A stretch of 46,823 nt of DNA from Chloroflexota bacterium (GCA_005881495.1 VBHI01000134.1:1-46823); one strand, 5' to 3'; shown: positions 15,728 through 25,042, counted from the stretch's first letter. The notes: generated by a model not told the origin, from the sequence alone. Made by a program: numbers and translations.

Positions 15728-17641
15728 TTGAGCGTATCACCTGATATAGCGTCAAAGGCTTTCAACGACTTACGTTCTATTGGTGAGGCGTTGATGCGTA
15801 TTTCGCGCAATTTACATGAGCATACGCAGAAGTTAGAGAGGGCTGTCGAGGGTACATATGTAAGCGAGAGCAGCGATCCTCGTGTTCGTTTGCTGAGCGA
15901 CTCGCTGCACTTGAGTCGACTGGCTGACCTGGAATTAGGGCGACTCAGTCAAACGCTCCAGCGTGTGTTACAACTGTTGCAGGGGCAAATGGCCAATACG
16001 GCACAACCAGTTTCTAAGAGTGTCCTTACCCCATTTGAACGAGAGCGCCAGGCTCTGAATTCGAGTATTAACACGCTCAAGCGAGAACGCAATGAGTTGG
16101 AGACCCTGTACGATATTGCACGTGTGCTGAATTCGACACTTGAGTTTGACCAGGTGTTGCGCCTGGTTATGGAGCAGGTGATCCGTTTCGTCAACGCAGA
16201 GAGTGGCTTCCTCGCGTTGGTGGATCCAGTAACTAATGAGCTTGAATTTACCATCGCGCTTGATAAACAGGGACAGCCGATCGATAGAAATGCCTACAAG
16301 AATAGCCGCAGTACAGTGAATCGCGTAGTTCGAACGAGGGAGCCAATCCTGACTGATGATGCACAGGTAGACGATGCTCTGAAGGAGCAAGAGAGTATCA
16401 TGGCCTATGGCATCCGCTCAATTATGTGCGCGCCGCTGGTTGTGCGCGACCATTGTATTGGTGCGGTTTATGTTGATAGCCGTATCAATGCGAACTTGTT
16501 TGGCCCAAAACATCGCGAGCTCCTATTGGCTTTCTGTCATCAAGCGGCGATTGCCATTGATAATGCGCGTCTCTTTGCTGACCTGACCAGGACGATTCGC
16601 AAGGTCAACGAAGATAAGCAATATATGGACAATATCTTTTCTTCCATAGCCAATGGTGTGATCACTACTGACTCCTCAGGCATAGTCACAACTTTTAACG
16701 ATGCAGCGGCGAAGATCCTGCGTATGGATCCAAAGGATGCGATAGGGAAACATCACAAGGTCGTCTTTGCTGCCAGACCACAGGTCGGTATCAGTGAAAT
16801 GCTGCAAAATGCCAGGATACAGCACGAACATGGCACGATGGTCACTAGATCGATCGATTGTGAAATACCTGGCGCGGGAGAGGTGAACTTGAACCTCTAC
16901 GTCTCCGCGTTGTTGGATACACAGAACAACCACATTGGTATAGCACTTGTAATTGACGACCGCACTGAGTTGAAGCGTTCAGTGGCTCAGGGGAAAGAGG
17001 TACGACGCATATTTGAACGGTACGTCCATCCCAACGTTGTGCAACAACTCATCAAAGACCCAATGGCACTGAACCTCGGTGGGGAAACCAAGGAAATTTC
17101 TGTTGTTTTTGCGGACATACGAGGATACACCCGGCTAAGCGAGAGTATGGCTCCTGAACAAATGATGAACCTGCTAAACAGTTATCTTGGCATCATGGTT
17201 GAGGAGATCTGGCACGAGGAAGGAACCGTGACGGCCTTTATAGGCGATGCCTTGATGGCTATTTTTAATGCGCCGCTGCCCCAGGGCGATCATGCTTTAC
17301 GAGCGGTGCGCGCCGCCTGGAATATGAGAAAAGCAGTGCAGAATTATCAGCAGGATCATCCTCAGGAGCTCCCTTTGTCCTTTGGTTTAGGCGTGAACAC
17401 AGGTCTAGTAGTTGTCGGCAATCTTGGTTCAACCGGCCGCATGCAGAACTATACAGCGATTGGAGATGTGGTGAATGTGGCCGCACGCCTGCAATCAAAC
17501 GCTTCTGATAATAATATCCTGTTAAATCACTCGACGTTCGTCCAGGTGCGCCAGCATGTGATGGCCTCCCGCCTGGCGCCTTTACAGGTGAAAAATAAGT
17601 CGGCTCCATTGGAAGTGTGGGCATTGTTGGGATTAGTCTGA
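15728..17641 (+). CDS. GAF-PAS-class III nucleotide cyclase
   Basis: The 637-residue protein has no membrane segment. A coiled-coil N terminus leads to a GAF domain (about 135-285; LYDIARVLNSTLEFDQVL, then GPKHRELLLAFCHQAAIAI), a PAS domain (about 300-415; DNIFSSIANGVITTDSSG) and a class III cyclase domain (about 435-630). Both metal Asp residues are present (VFADIRGYTRLSE, about 462; IGDALMAIFNAP, about 505), as is the transition-state pair NVAARL. The usual purine-contact Lys is Ala (GTVTAFIGD) and the partner Asp is Asn (MQNYTAIGD), so ATP or GTP preference cannot be assumed. The TTG start follows GGAGGAAGG by a good distance. It stands alone, converging with a GNAT gene. Confidence 0.9.
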   Translation: MSVSPDIASKAFNDLRSIGEALMRISRNLHEHTQKLERAVEGTYVSESSDPRVRLLSDSLHLSRLADLELGRLSQTLQRVLQLLQGQMANTAQPVSKSVLTPFERERQALNSSINTLKRERNELETLYDIARVLNSTLEFDQVLRLVMEQVIRFVNAESGFLALVDPVTNELEFTIALDKQGQPIDRNAYKNSRSTVNRVVRTREPILTDDAQVDDALKEQESIMAYGIRSIMCAPLVVRDHCIGAVYVDSRINANLFGPKHRELLLAFCHQAAIAIDNARLFADLTRTIRKVNEDKQYMDNIFSSIANGVITTDSSGIVTTFNDAAAKILRMDPKDAIGKHHKVVFAARPQVGISEMLQNARIQHEHGTMVTRSIDCEIPGAGEVNLNLYVSALLDTQNNHIGIALVIDDRTELKRSVAQGKEVRRIFERYVHPNVVQQLIKDPMALNLGGETKEISVVFADIRGYTRLSESMAPEQMMNLLNSYLGIMVEEIWHEEGTVTAFIGDALMAIFNAPLPQGDHALRAVRAAWNMRKAVQNYQQDHPQELPLSFGLGVNTGLVVVGNLGSTGRMQNYTAIGDVVNVAARLQSNASDNNILLNHSTFVQVRQHVMASRLAPLQVKNKSAPLEVWALLGLV

Positions 17642-17660
17642 CGATCCAATCGATCGCTAC

Positions 17661-18542
17661 TCACAACTTCTTCCGCAATACAAATCCCATCTGCTGAAGA
17701 CGTACGAAACCGAACCACTCGTATAGTCTATGTGCGTGAATATTCTCTTCCTGCGTATTGAGCATAATGCGTGACACGCGAGCCTTCTCAAAAAAGCGTA
17801 TTGCTTCTGCCATAAGACGAATACCCATTCCTTGTCCGCTCGCGGATGGGTGGACGGCGATACGTACAAGGTAGCCATATTCACCATCTAGAGCATTGAA
17901 CTGGTAGCCAATGACCTTGCCGTTGAGCTCCGCAACGACGAAATAGGGATGTGTAGCAGCAATGTCAAGAAAAGAGACCTCATCGTAGCGCCATAGCTCT
18001 TCGAAGCAAGCTTCATCGATAGTGAGGAGGGTAGGTATATCGCGTGCCTCGACGGGACGGATAGTGACTTCCTGATTCCCCAGCGATGGGATGCGATAGT
18101 CAAACTTATCGTAGGAGTAGAGCGAGCAAAAGGGGATGAAACCACGCGTGAGCAGCACGTCATGCAGCCAATCGTGCTGCTCGTCATTACCAGAGTAATG
18201 GAGATAGCGCACCCGCCTTGCGATCAAGAGCGGCGTCAGGTGCTGAAGGAGATCATCCAGGAGTTTCAGATAGGATTTACTTTCCGTCCAACTGACGCAG
18301 AAGCCACCGATCCATGCCGAGGGGGTATAGGCCGTTTGGGTAAGGATGAAGCCTCGTAGTGAAGAGCCATGAAACGAGCCTAGAGCCGGGTAATGTGAGA
18401 GGAGCATTGGGAGTTCCTCAGGCGTAAAGCGCTGATAGACGTATTCAGAAGTTTGGAGTAATCGCCTGATTTGAGGTATATTATCACCCGTTAATGGGCG
18501 TATTTCTTCTATACTTCGCGTGAGTATTCTTCTTAATCCCAC
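17661..18542 (-). CDS. GNAT-family N-acetyltransferase, tandem-GNAT layout
   Basis: The C-terminal half (about 140-293) is a clear GNAT domain: VTIRPVEARDIPTLLTID, then the acetyl-CoA loop RIAVHPSASGQGMGIRLM, and LNTQEENIHAHRLYEWFGF, as in RimI-like enzymes. The N-terminal half (about 1-135) looks like a degenerate second GNAT fold lacking the acetyl-CoA loop. The substrate is unknown. The GTG start at 18542 directly follows the stop of the deacetylase-like gene (TAG-GTG), so the two are translationally linked. An acetyltransferase next to a deacetylase-like gene suggests related chemistry. Confidence 0.85.
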   Translation of the reverse strand: MGLRRILTRSIEEIRPLTGDNIPQIRRLLQTSEYVYQRFTPEELPMLLSHYPALGSFHGSSLRGFILTQTAYTPSAWIGGFCVSWTESKSYLKLLDDLLQHLTPLLIARRVRYLHYSGNDEQHDWLHDVLLTRGFIPFCSLYSYDKFDYRIPSLGNQEVTIRPVEARDIPTLLTIDEACFEELWRYDEVSFLDIAATHPYFVVAELNGKVIGYQFNALDGEYGYLVRIAVHPSASGQGMGIRLMAEAIRFFEKARVSRIMLNTQEENIHAHRLYEWFGFVRLQQMGFVLRKKL

Positions 18543-19694
18543 CTACGTATCGGGTCCTTTAACTTCACGGCGTAAACGTTCGATATCGGGTTTCGGCGCG
18601 TTACGCATTCTATAGCCCGTCAATTGATGAAGTCGCCGCAACTCAGCTACCAATACCTCTGCATTGATGTGGAAGTCCAGCTCTGCATCTGGCCCGGCAC
18701 CGAGACTGTCTACTGCTGCATCGTCTCCCAAGAGCAAATTGATACAGGTGGCAACACAAGCTCCCATGACATCCAGGTTATATCCGCCCTCTTGCACGAT
18801 TATTAGGCGGCCATGACAGAGTGTTTGCGCCAGATCGATAACCATTCTAGTCAGTTGTGCATAACCAGCTGTGGAGAGATTCATCTGACCAAGTGGATCA
18901 TTCCAATGGGCATCGAATCCAGCAGAGACAAGGATCAATTGTGGGTCAAAACGGTCGGCGGCGTGTGCCATAACTTGCCGGAAGATAGGCTCGTATACCC
19001 CATATCCGGCTGTCGCAGGTAGCGGTACATTGATAGTTGTACCCAGCCCCGTTCCTTCCCCACGTTCGTCGGAGTGACCTGTGCCTGGATAGAATGGCGC
19101 TTGATGTATCGAAAAATAGAGCACACGCGGATCAGCATAAAAAATATCCTGTATGCCATTGCCGTGGTGTACATCATAGTCAATAATCATTACCCGTTCC
19201 AGCCCATGATGATCAAGCGCATATTGTGCAGCAATGGCTACATTATTGAAGAGGCAGAAACCCATTGCTTCATCTGGTAAAGCATGATGGCCTGGTGGGC
19301 GTACAAGGCAGTAAGCATTGTCAACCTCGCCATGCAAAATGGCATCAATAGCGGTCAGCGGCGCACCAGCAGCCTTGATTGCCGCAGCATACGATTGCGC
19401 CGACACGTAGGTATCTGTAGCAAAAAAGCGCGTCCTGGTACCTCCGCGTTGCTCTTCCCTGGCTACCCTGTCGGCAGCAGCCTTTACCTGCTGAATGTAT
19501 GCGCGGTCATGAACCAGAGCCAGCTCATCTTCAGTAGCAGCGCGTGGTGGAATCTGGATCAACCCATCTCGTTTCAGCCAACCCAGGGCTTCCAGGACTT
19601 TGATCGCCATCTCAAGGCGTTGGGGCCTCTCCGGGTGTTGTGGAGGGGTGAGATGCTCTAAAAAAATTGGATCGTAGATCAGCGCGGTGGTCAT
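18543..19694 (-). CDS. Histone deacetylase-like amidohydrolase (AcuC/HDAH type)
   Basis: The 383-residue protein shows the family pattern: HPERPQRLE, VRPPGHHALPDEAMGFCLFNN (charge-relay His pair), MIIDYDVHHGNG and VSAGFDAHWNDPLG (zinc Asp/His ligands), and IVQEGGYNLDVMG. All zinc ligands are present, so an active metal-dependent deacetylase is likely. Bacterial members act on acetyl-lysine proteins, acetylpolyamines or small amides. It precedes the GNAT gene without a gap and follows sucD by about 70 bases on the same strand, across a hairpin. Confidence 0.93.
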   Translation of the reverse strand: MTTALIYDPIFLEHLTPPQHPERPQRLEMAIKVLEALGWLKRDGLIQIPPRAATEDELALVHDRAYIQQVKAAADRVAREEQRGGTRTRFFATDTYVSAQSYAAAIKAAGAPLTAIDAILHGEVDNAYCLVRPPGHHALPDEAMGFCLFNNVAIAAQYALDHHGLERVMIIDYDVHHGNGIQDIFYADPRVLYFSIHQAPFYPGTGHSDERGEGTGLGTTINVPLPATAGYGVYEPIFRQVMAHAADRFDPQLILVSAGFDAHWNDPLGQMNLSTAGYAQLTRMVIDLAQTLCHGRLIIVQEGGYNLDVMGACVATCINLLLGDDAAVDSLGAGPDAELDFHINAEVLVAELRRLHQLTGYRMRNAPKPDIERLRREVKGPDT

Positions 19695-19712
19695 GCTTTT
19701 CCTTTGTGTATC

Positions 19713-19755
19713 ATTTTCCAGGGAGGCGCCCGTGGCGCAGCATTCCTGGGAAAAT
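19713..19755. terminator. Hairpin between sucD and the deacetylase-like gene
   Basis: ATTTTCCAGG (19713-19722) pairs with CCTGGGAAAAT (19745-19755) with one bulge, and the loop has a nested GGCGCC/GGCGC stem (19725-19738). It lies just after the sucD stop. There is no clean T-run on the minus strand, so it could attenuate or stabilise rather than end the transcript. Confidence 0.45.
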
Positions 19756-19765
19756 TATAGAATTA

Positions 19766-20635
19766 TTACTTTGCCAGGGCTTTCTTGACCAGGTCAGGGA
19801 TCTCAAAGATGGTATCAGCAACAGGTACATGCGCGGCCTGAAGTGCAGCAACCTTTCCCTGGGCCGTACCGGTATTGCCGGAGATGATTGCTCCAGCGTG
19901 TCCCATACGCTTGCCTGGAGGGGCAGTACGCCCTGAGACGAATGCCACGACGGGTTTTCCCATTGTTTTGATGAACTCGGCAGCATCTTCTTCGTCACTG
20001 CCACCGATTTCACCGCACATCACAACAACATGCGTTCCCGGGTCGTCCTCGAAGAGCTTCAGGTAGTCCACGAAGGTCGATCCAATAATCGGGTCTCCGC
20101 CAATGCCTATGCAGGTAGATTGTCCAATTCCAGCTTCGGTGAGTAATGCGACAACTTCGTATGTCAGTGTGCCAGAGCGTGAGATGAATCCGACGGGGCC
20201 GGGTTTAAAAATCTGGTAAGGGATGATGCCGATCTTGCCATGGCCGGGGGTACACATGCCAGGACAGTTAGGGCCGATCAGTTGCGCTCCATATTCTCGT
20301 ACAACCAGCATAGCGCGGGTCATATCGATCACGGGAATGCCCTCGGTGATGCAAACGATCAAGCCAATTCCTGCGCTAGCTGCCTCCATGATCGCATCGG
20401 CGGCGCCTGGGGGAGGCACGAATATACAACTAGCCCCGGCGTCCGTCGCTGCTTTTGCCTCGCGAACAGTATCAAAGACTGGAACGCCTTCTGTCGTCGT
20501 CCCGCCCTTGCCAGGAGTTACGCCGCCAACGATCTTTGTACCAGCGGCTTTCATATTGCGTGTGTGAAACTGTCCTTCCCGTCCTGTGATGCCCTGCACA
20601 ATCACCCGCGTCGAACTGTCTAACAAAATACTCAT
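19766..20635 (-). CDS. sucD: Succinate-CoA ligase (succinyl-CoA synthetase) alpha subunit
   Basis: The 289-residue protein matches the full-length alpha subunit: N-terminal CoA-binding Rossmann fold ([18 protein letters not shown]), [21 protein letters not shown], and the phosphohistidine loop [14 protein letters not shown] near the C terminus. With SucC it forms the TCA-cycle enzyme interconverting succinyl-CoA and succinate with NDP phosphorylation. It lies 24 bases after sucC, the usual order, in one transcript. Confidence 0.96.
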   Translation of the reverse strand: MSILLDSSTRVIVQGITGREGQFHTRNMKAAGTKIVGGVTPGKGGTTTEGVPVFDTVREAKAATDAGASCIFVPPPGAADAIMEAASAGIGLIVCITEGIPVIDMTRAMLVVREYGAQLIGPNCPGMCTPGHGKIGIIPYQIFKPGPVGFISRSGTLTYEVVALLTEAGIGQSTCIGIGGDPIIGSTFVDYLKLFEDDPGTHVVVMCGEIGGSDEEDAAEFIKTMGKPVVAFVSGRTAPPGKRMGHAGAIISGNTGTAQGKVAALQAAHVPVADTIFEIPDLVKKALAK

Positions 20636-20659
20636 AATTCGTTGTTTCCCTCTAAGCGA

Positions 20660-21790
20660 TTAGCCGATCGCGGCGACGATCTTTTGAGCCGCCTCACGCA
20701 TATCTTTACCCCAATCAAGCCCGGCATCTTTTAACATTGCTTTTCCTTCATCCGAGCCTGTGCCCGACAAACGGACAACGATGGGCATACCCTTTGGAAG
20801 TTCGGCCTGGGCCATGATCACACCCTTTGCGACTTCTTCGCCACGTGTGATGCCACCGAAGATATTGACCAGGATACCCTTGACCTGTGGATCGCGCGCC
20901 ACAAAGGATAAGGCATTATACATCATCTCAGCCTTGGCCCCACCACCGATATCGAGGAAATTGGCGGGTTTGCCGCCAACGCGGGCAACCATATCGAGCG
21001 TGGTCATGACGAGTCCCGCACCATTGCCAATAATACCGATGTTGCCATCGAGTTTGACATAAGTCAATCCTACCTGCTTGGCCTCGTACTCCAGTGGATT
21101 CGACTCTTCCGACTCTGCCCACGAAGCAAACTCTTTCTGGCGGAAGAGGCCATTGTCGTCGATGAGAATTTTAGCGTCGGCTGCCTGTACCTGTCCCTCA
21201 GCGGTCAGTACAAGCGGATTGATTTCAGCCAGGCTGGCGTCACTCTCAATAAAGGCTTTGGCAAGAGCAGTGAGGATAGCTCCTCCTTTGCCAATCACCT
21301 GGTGGGGAAGTCCAGCACGTGCCAGGATATCGCGCGCTTCAAAGGGACGGAGCCCCCATCGCATATCGATGGGCTGTTTTATAATCTTCTCGGGGGTTTT
21401 TGCGGCTACCTCTTCTATATCGATGCCACCCTCTTTTGAAACCATAACAACGGGAGCCTGTGACTTGCGATCCAGGATGATACCCAGGTAGTATTCCTCT
21501 TGAATATTTATTTTGGAAACGACGAGCACTTTTTCGACTGTCAGCCCTTTAATATCCATGCCCAGTACTTTTGCTGCGGCTGCGCGTGCCTGTTCTGGCG
21601 TTTCGCCAAACTGGATGCCACCTGCTTTGCCCCGCCCACCAACGTAAACCTGGGCTTTAATGACGACTGGCCCACCTAGTTCACGAGCAATTGTTTCAGC
21701 CTTCTCTGACGTATGCGCTACATGTCCTGGCTGAATGGGGACTCCATAGCGTGCCAGAATATCTTTGGCTTGATATTCATGGATTTTCAC
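20660..21790 (-). CDS. sucC: Succinate-CoA ligase (succinyl-CoA synthetase) beta subunit
   Basis: The 376-residue protein starts MKIHEYQAKDILARYGVPI, typical for SucC. The ATP-grasp region follows (VVIKAQVYVGGRGKAGGI; LAEINPLVLT with metal ligands), then the CoA-ligase domain (GNIGIIGNGAGLVMTTLD, FLDIGGGA, NIFGGITRGEEVA). Length is close to the usual 385-390. A consensus promoter lies 70-100 bases upstream. Nucleotide preference (ADP or GDP) cannot be read confidently. Confidence 0.96.
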   Translation of the reverse strand: MKIHEYQAKDILARYGVPIQPGHVAHTSEKAETIARELGGPVVIKAQVYVGGRGKAGGIQFGETPEQARAAAAKVLGMDIKGLTVEKVLVVSKINIQEEYYLGIILDRKSQAPVVMVSKEGGIDIEEVAAKTPEKIIKQPIDMRWGLRPFEARDILARAGLPHQVIGKGGAILTALAKAFIESDASLAEINPLVLTAEGQVQAADAKILIDDNGLFRQKEFASWAESEESNPLEYEAKQVGLTYVKLDGNIGIIGNGAGLVMTTLDMVARVGGKPANFLDIGGGAKAEMMYNALSFVARDPQVKGILVNIFGGITRGEEVAKGVIMAQAELPKGMPIVVRLSGTGSDEGKAMLKDAGLDWGKDMREAAQKIVAAIG

Positions 21791-21862
21791 TAAAAATACT
21801 CTCCTTGCGACAGAAACTGTACGCCTCTAGCGGATGAGAAAATCTGCTTGTTAACTGAAATC

Positions 21863-21891
21863 ATGCTAACACCATACTCACGGGGTGTCAA
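21863..21891 (-). promoter_or_regulatory. Sigma-70-type promoter for sucCD
   Basis: Minus-strand TTGACA (21891-21886), 17-base spacer, TAGCAT (21868-21863), about 75 bases before the sucC ATG. Confidence 0.7.
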
Positions 21892-22024
21892 GAATGAAAG
21901 TGAATAAAGCGTGAGAGCAAAAGTATGAAGGTACATATCTGCATACCTGAGGGCTATTAAGTCTTGTCAAAACTTGATACAATAGAGACGGGGAAATGAT
22001 ATCTACGATAAGGAGGGCATGTTT

Positions 22025-23062
22025 ATGGTAAAAAAGTTACCAACAATTTCGGCCCCACCAGGGTTTCAGGAGAAAACGCCTGTGCTTCAAGGTACGAATT
22101 TACGGACCCCCCCCAGACCCCCACGACAATGGCTATTGTTCAGCAGCCTGTTAATTCTGGGGGTAATTGTTCTCGGTTACGTCAGCAATAGCACATTGGG
22201 ATGGCTAAAAAATGTTACATTTTCTCTCAATCCCGCTCCTACACCAGTTCCAACGCATACCTTCGATGTTCAGCGGACTGCAACGTACGCCGGCTTAGAT
22301 TTTTCTGTACTCAATGTACAATATGCCACCTCTTTTGCAGATGACGGCATTCGATCTGGCCCAACTATAGTGCGTTTGAATATGAAAGTGACAAACAAGA
22401 CTACTGACCAGATTAGTATCATCTATTATGATATTGCTCGCCTGATTGCTCCAAATCTTGATCCAATGAGCCCTACAAATGTATCTCTCTCCGTTGGACC
22501 CAAACCGGGGACAAGCGAAACTGGTTGGATCGACTTTACTGCCCCTGCTGGGCTGCAGCTTGGGCAGCTTGGCACATTGAAACTACAGCTTGGCTCTTCG
22601 ATACTTGGCGAATACCTGGCGACCATACCATTTACGGGAAATTTCAATCCTGGCATCTATAATGATAGATCGTCATCGCAATCTCTCGATATTTATTATT
22701 ACTTTCCCTATTACGCTCCGCTATTGCTCATCTATCACCTTTCGAGGGTTGACATTCGTTACTCCTATCACGGTACCCAGGCCAAAGCTGGGCAGCAATA
22801 TTATGTTTTGAACTTCAGCGTTACTAATCCCAACGGGGTTAAGGTGTCGCCGGGCTTTGGCTATGACTATGTGCGGCTCATCTATTTCGGCGGCTCTCCT
22901 CACCCACCAGTTGATAACACCCTGCCGTATGTCTTTAATGCTGGGGCGAGAGACGTAAAAGGGGTAGAGGCGTTTTTAGGCCCGGCAGGTATCAGATCAA
23001 TCACCATTGACTTCCTGAGACAATATACCAGTGCAGGGACCGAATATACAGTTTCGATTTAA
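22025..23062 (+). CDS. Membrane-anchored extracytoplasmic protein of unknown function
   Basis: The 345-residue protein has a Pro-rich cytoplasmic tip, one hydrophobic helix at about 40-60 (WLLFSSLLILGVIVLGYV), then a Pro/Thr linker (NPAPTPVPTH) and a beta-rich extracytoplasmic region of about 270 residues. This region looks like two immunoglobulin-like sandwich domains (TYAGLDFSVLNVQYATSF, then VDIRYSYHGTQAKAGQQYYV), each with a pattern seen in DUF4352-type domains; that similarity is tentative. The second of two nearby ATGs (22025) is chosen since AAGGAGGG lies eight bases upstream; the first is too close. It is a single-gene unit closed by the terminator at 23084. Confidence 0.75.
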   Translation: MVKKLPTISAPPGFQEKTPVLQGTNLRTPPRPPRQWLLFSSLLILGVIVLGYVSNSTLGWLKNVTFSLNPAPTPVPTHTFDVQRTATYAGLDFSVLNVQYATSFADDGIRSGPTIVRLNMKVTNKTTDQISIIYYDIARLIAPNLDPMSPTNVSLSVGPKPGTSETGWIDFTAPAGLQLGQLGTLKLQLGSSILGEYLATIPFTGNFNPGIYNDRSSSQSLDIYYYFPYYAPLLLIYHLSRVDIRYSYHGTQAKAGQQYYVLNFSVTNPNGVKVSPGFGYDYVRLIYFGGSPHPPVDNTLPYVFNAGARDVKGVEAFLGPAGIRSITIDFLRQYTSAGTEYTVSI

Positions 23063-23083
23063 GTACAGCATTTTTTAGGTGAG

Positions 23084-23134
23084 AAAAGAAGTGCAGCCGG
23101 GGTCCTCTGAGGCAGTGGCTGCGCTTCTTTTCTT
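23084..23134. terminator. Bidirectional intrinsic terminator
   Basis: AAAAGAAGTGCAGCC (23084-23098) pairs with GGCTGCGCTTCTTTT (23117-23131) with one mismatch and an 18-base loop. The stem ends are A-rich on one side and T-rich on the other, so it can serve both the plus-strand unknown gene and the minus-strand phosphomannomutase operon. Confidence 0.8.
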
Positions 23135-23178
23135 GCCTGACTGGTTAGATGCTCTACGGATGAAAAAAGAACGAGCAG

Positions 23179-24470
23179 TTATTGATGGATAAAAGCGAGC
23201 ACTTCATCGCGCTTTTGCTCCATTAACTCGCGGCTGTTCGCCTCAAGGTTTAAACGAAGTAGTGGTTCTGTATTCGAAGGACGCACATTAAACCACCAGT
23301 CTCCGAAATCAAGGGTTATCCCATCTAAATGATCGACGGACTGCGCTTCTTTGCCGAAGTGCTCCTCTAACGCGTGAAGTTTGCTCTGCACGTCAGTGAC
23401 TATACTATTGATTTCACCGCTACGTATGCCATGATCGAGTGGCTTGAGCAGTTCGGAGAGCGGCTTGTTCTCAACCGAGACAAGCTCGAGCATAATGAGA
23501 AAAGCGATTAAGCCCGAGTCAGCGAACCAGTTGTCGCGGAAATAGAAATGACCGGAGTGTTCTCCGCCAAAAATGGCATTGTACTGGCGCATCTCAGCTT
23601 TGATATACGAGTGTCCCACGCGTGTGCGTACAGCCTTGCCACCTGATTTGTTAATGAGCTCTGGCACGCTCTTAGAGACGATCAGGTTATAGAGGATTGT
23701 TGAACCTGGAGACTTGTGAAGAAGGCTGTTAGACACGGCAGCTATCACCATAGAGCCGTCTACCAGGTTGCCATGTTCATCGACGGGAAACATGCGGTCG
23801 GCATCCCCATCGAAGGCAGCGCCCAGGTTGGCTCCTACTTCGCGTACCTTCTTTTGCACATCCACCATGTTTTCAGGCTCGATGGGGCTGGCGGGATGAT
23901 TGGGGAAGTTGCCGTCTAATTCAAAATAGAGTGGGACAAGCTCGCAGGGGAGATGCTGGAAGACTTTCGGCATGATCATGCCGGCCATACCATTGCCCGC
24001 GTCGATGACTACTTTAAGGGGCCTGATCCTGGATACATCGATAAACGAGAGCGCGTGCTTGACATAATCATCAGTGATATCGCGTTTGATTACCTGGCCC
24101 TGGGTGGATGGTTCGGTAAACATTCCACTCACAGCCAGGTCACGGATATCGCCTAGTCCTGACTCGAGGCTAATGGGAAAAGCCTGGGCGCGGCAGAATT
24201 TCATACCGTTATATTTTCCCGGGTTGTGTGATGCAGTAATCATTACACCGGCGGAAAAGTTAAATTTCCCAACGGCAAAATAGAGGCCATCGGTCGTCGT
24301 CATGCCCAGGTCGATAGCGTTAACACCCTGATCGGTAATACCACGTAATAAGGCTGCGGCCAATTGCGGTGAAGAGAGGCGCATATCGCGAAGGTATCGC
24401 CATAGATACCACGAATATCATAGGCATGAAAAATTTCTGGATCAACGGGTATATGAGCTGTGTTCATCAT
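23179..24470 (-). pseudogene. Phosphomannomutase/phosphoglucomutase, frame broken by a small internal deletion
   Basis: Translation from the ATGA overlap with the upstream GNAT gene gives a proper start, ending IFHAYDIRGIYGDT, then goes out of frame near 24392. The rest of the enzyme resumes in another frame as RDMRLSSPQLAAALL and continues intact to 23179: phosphoserine loop TASHNPGKYNGMKF, metal loop AFDGDADRMFPVD, sugar-binding GEHSGHFYF and phosphate-binding RPSNTEPLLRL. In alpha-D-phosphohexomutases about 25-30 residues separate the first two motifs, so roughly 80-90 bases are missing and the frame is shifted. A 401-residue product from the ATG at 24384 would lack the N-terminal substrate loop. 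Real deletion or assembly error cannot be told apart here. Confidence 0.85.
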
Positions 24471-25042
24471 CTGGAATAATCCTTCCTCTTCTTGCGAATT
24501 TCTAAAAGTACCCAGGGTTCTCCTGAGCTACGGGGATCGTAGATCTGGCCGACCTCTACAAAGTGTGCTTTAGCGAAGGCCCGTCGTGAAGAACGATTGG
24601 CAAGGGCGGTCTCTGCGTAAATGCGTGTCAGTCCAGGTAGAGAAAAGAGGTATTGTACCAATACGCCGATTGCCTCAGGTCCGTACCCTTTGCCCCAGCG
24701 GGTTTTATCACCCAGGCCAAGCCCTATTTCTATCTGCCCAAGGCGATAGTCTATATTGAAATAGGTGATGGTACCGATGGGGATATGCTTTTCGTCTTCG
24801 ATGATAAACCAGAATTGACGCCCATTGCCGCGCACATAGTTGCGTTCAAAAATGGGCAAAAATTCAGTCATACTCTCTGAAAATGGACGATGTAGATCGT
24901 AGCGCCACACCTCGTCGTCGCGTTCCCAATGAAAGACCTTCGAGGCGTCGCTCATGGTGGGACGCCGTAGATAAACCCGTTCACCACGTAGGAGGGTATC
25001 TTGTGCGTGCCCTGCCGTCTTGTTGCGTTGTGTCTCCGTCAT
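24467..25042 (-). CDS. GNAT-family acetyltransferase (RimJ/RimL type)
   Basis: The 191-residue protein begins LLRGERVYLRRPTMSDASKVFHW, and its acetyl-CoA motif is GLGLGDKTRWGKGYGPEAIGVLVQYLF, followed by ALANRSSRRAFAKAHFVEVG, as in RimJ/RimL ribosomal-protein or small-molecule acetyltransferases. The substrate is unknown. It overlaps deoB by four bases upstream and the phosphomannomutase gene by four bases downstream, so it belongs to the sugar-phosphate operon although its role there is unclear. Confidence 0.88.
   Translation of the reverse strand: MTETQRNKTAGHAQDTLLRGERVYLRRPTMSDASKVFHWERDDEVWRYDLHRPFSESMTEFLPIFERNYVRGNGRQFWFIIEDEKHIPIGTITYFNIDYRLGQIEIGLGLGDKTRWGKGYGPEAIGVLVQYLFSLPGLTRIYAETALANRSSRRAFAKAHFVEVGQIYDPRSSGEPWVLLEIRKKRKDYSR

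Noticed and set aside
23716..24283. Plus-strand frames opposite the phosphomannomutase
   Set aside because: Shadows of the conserved mutase core; no ribosome site or family.
24384..24470. Programmed frameshift as an explanation for the split phosphomannomutase
   Set aside because: No slippery heptamer is present, and an entire block of residues is missing rather than one base being skipped.
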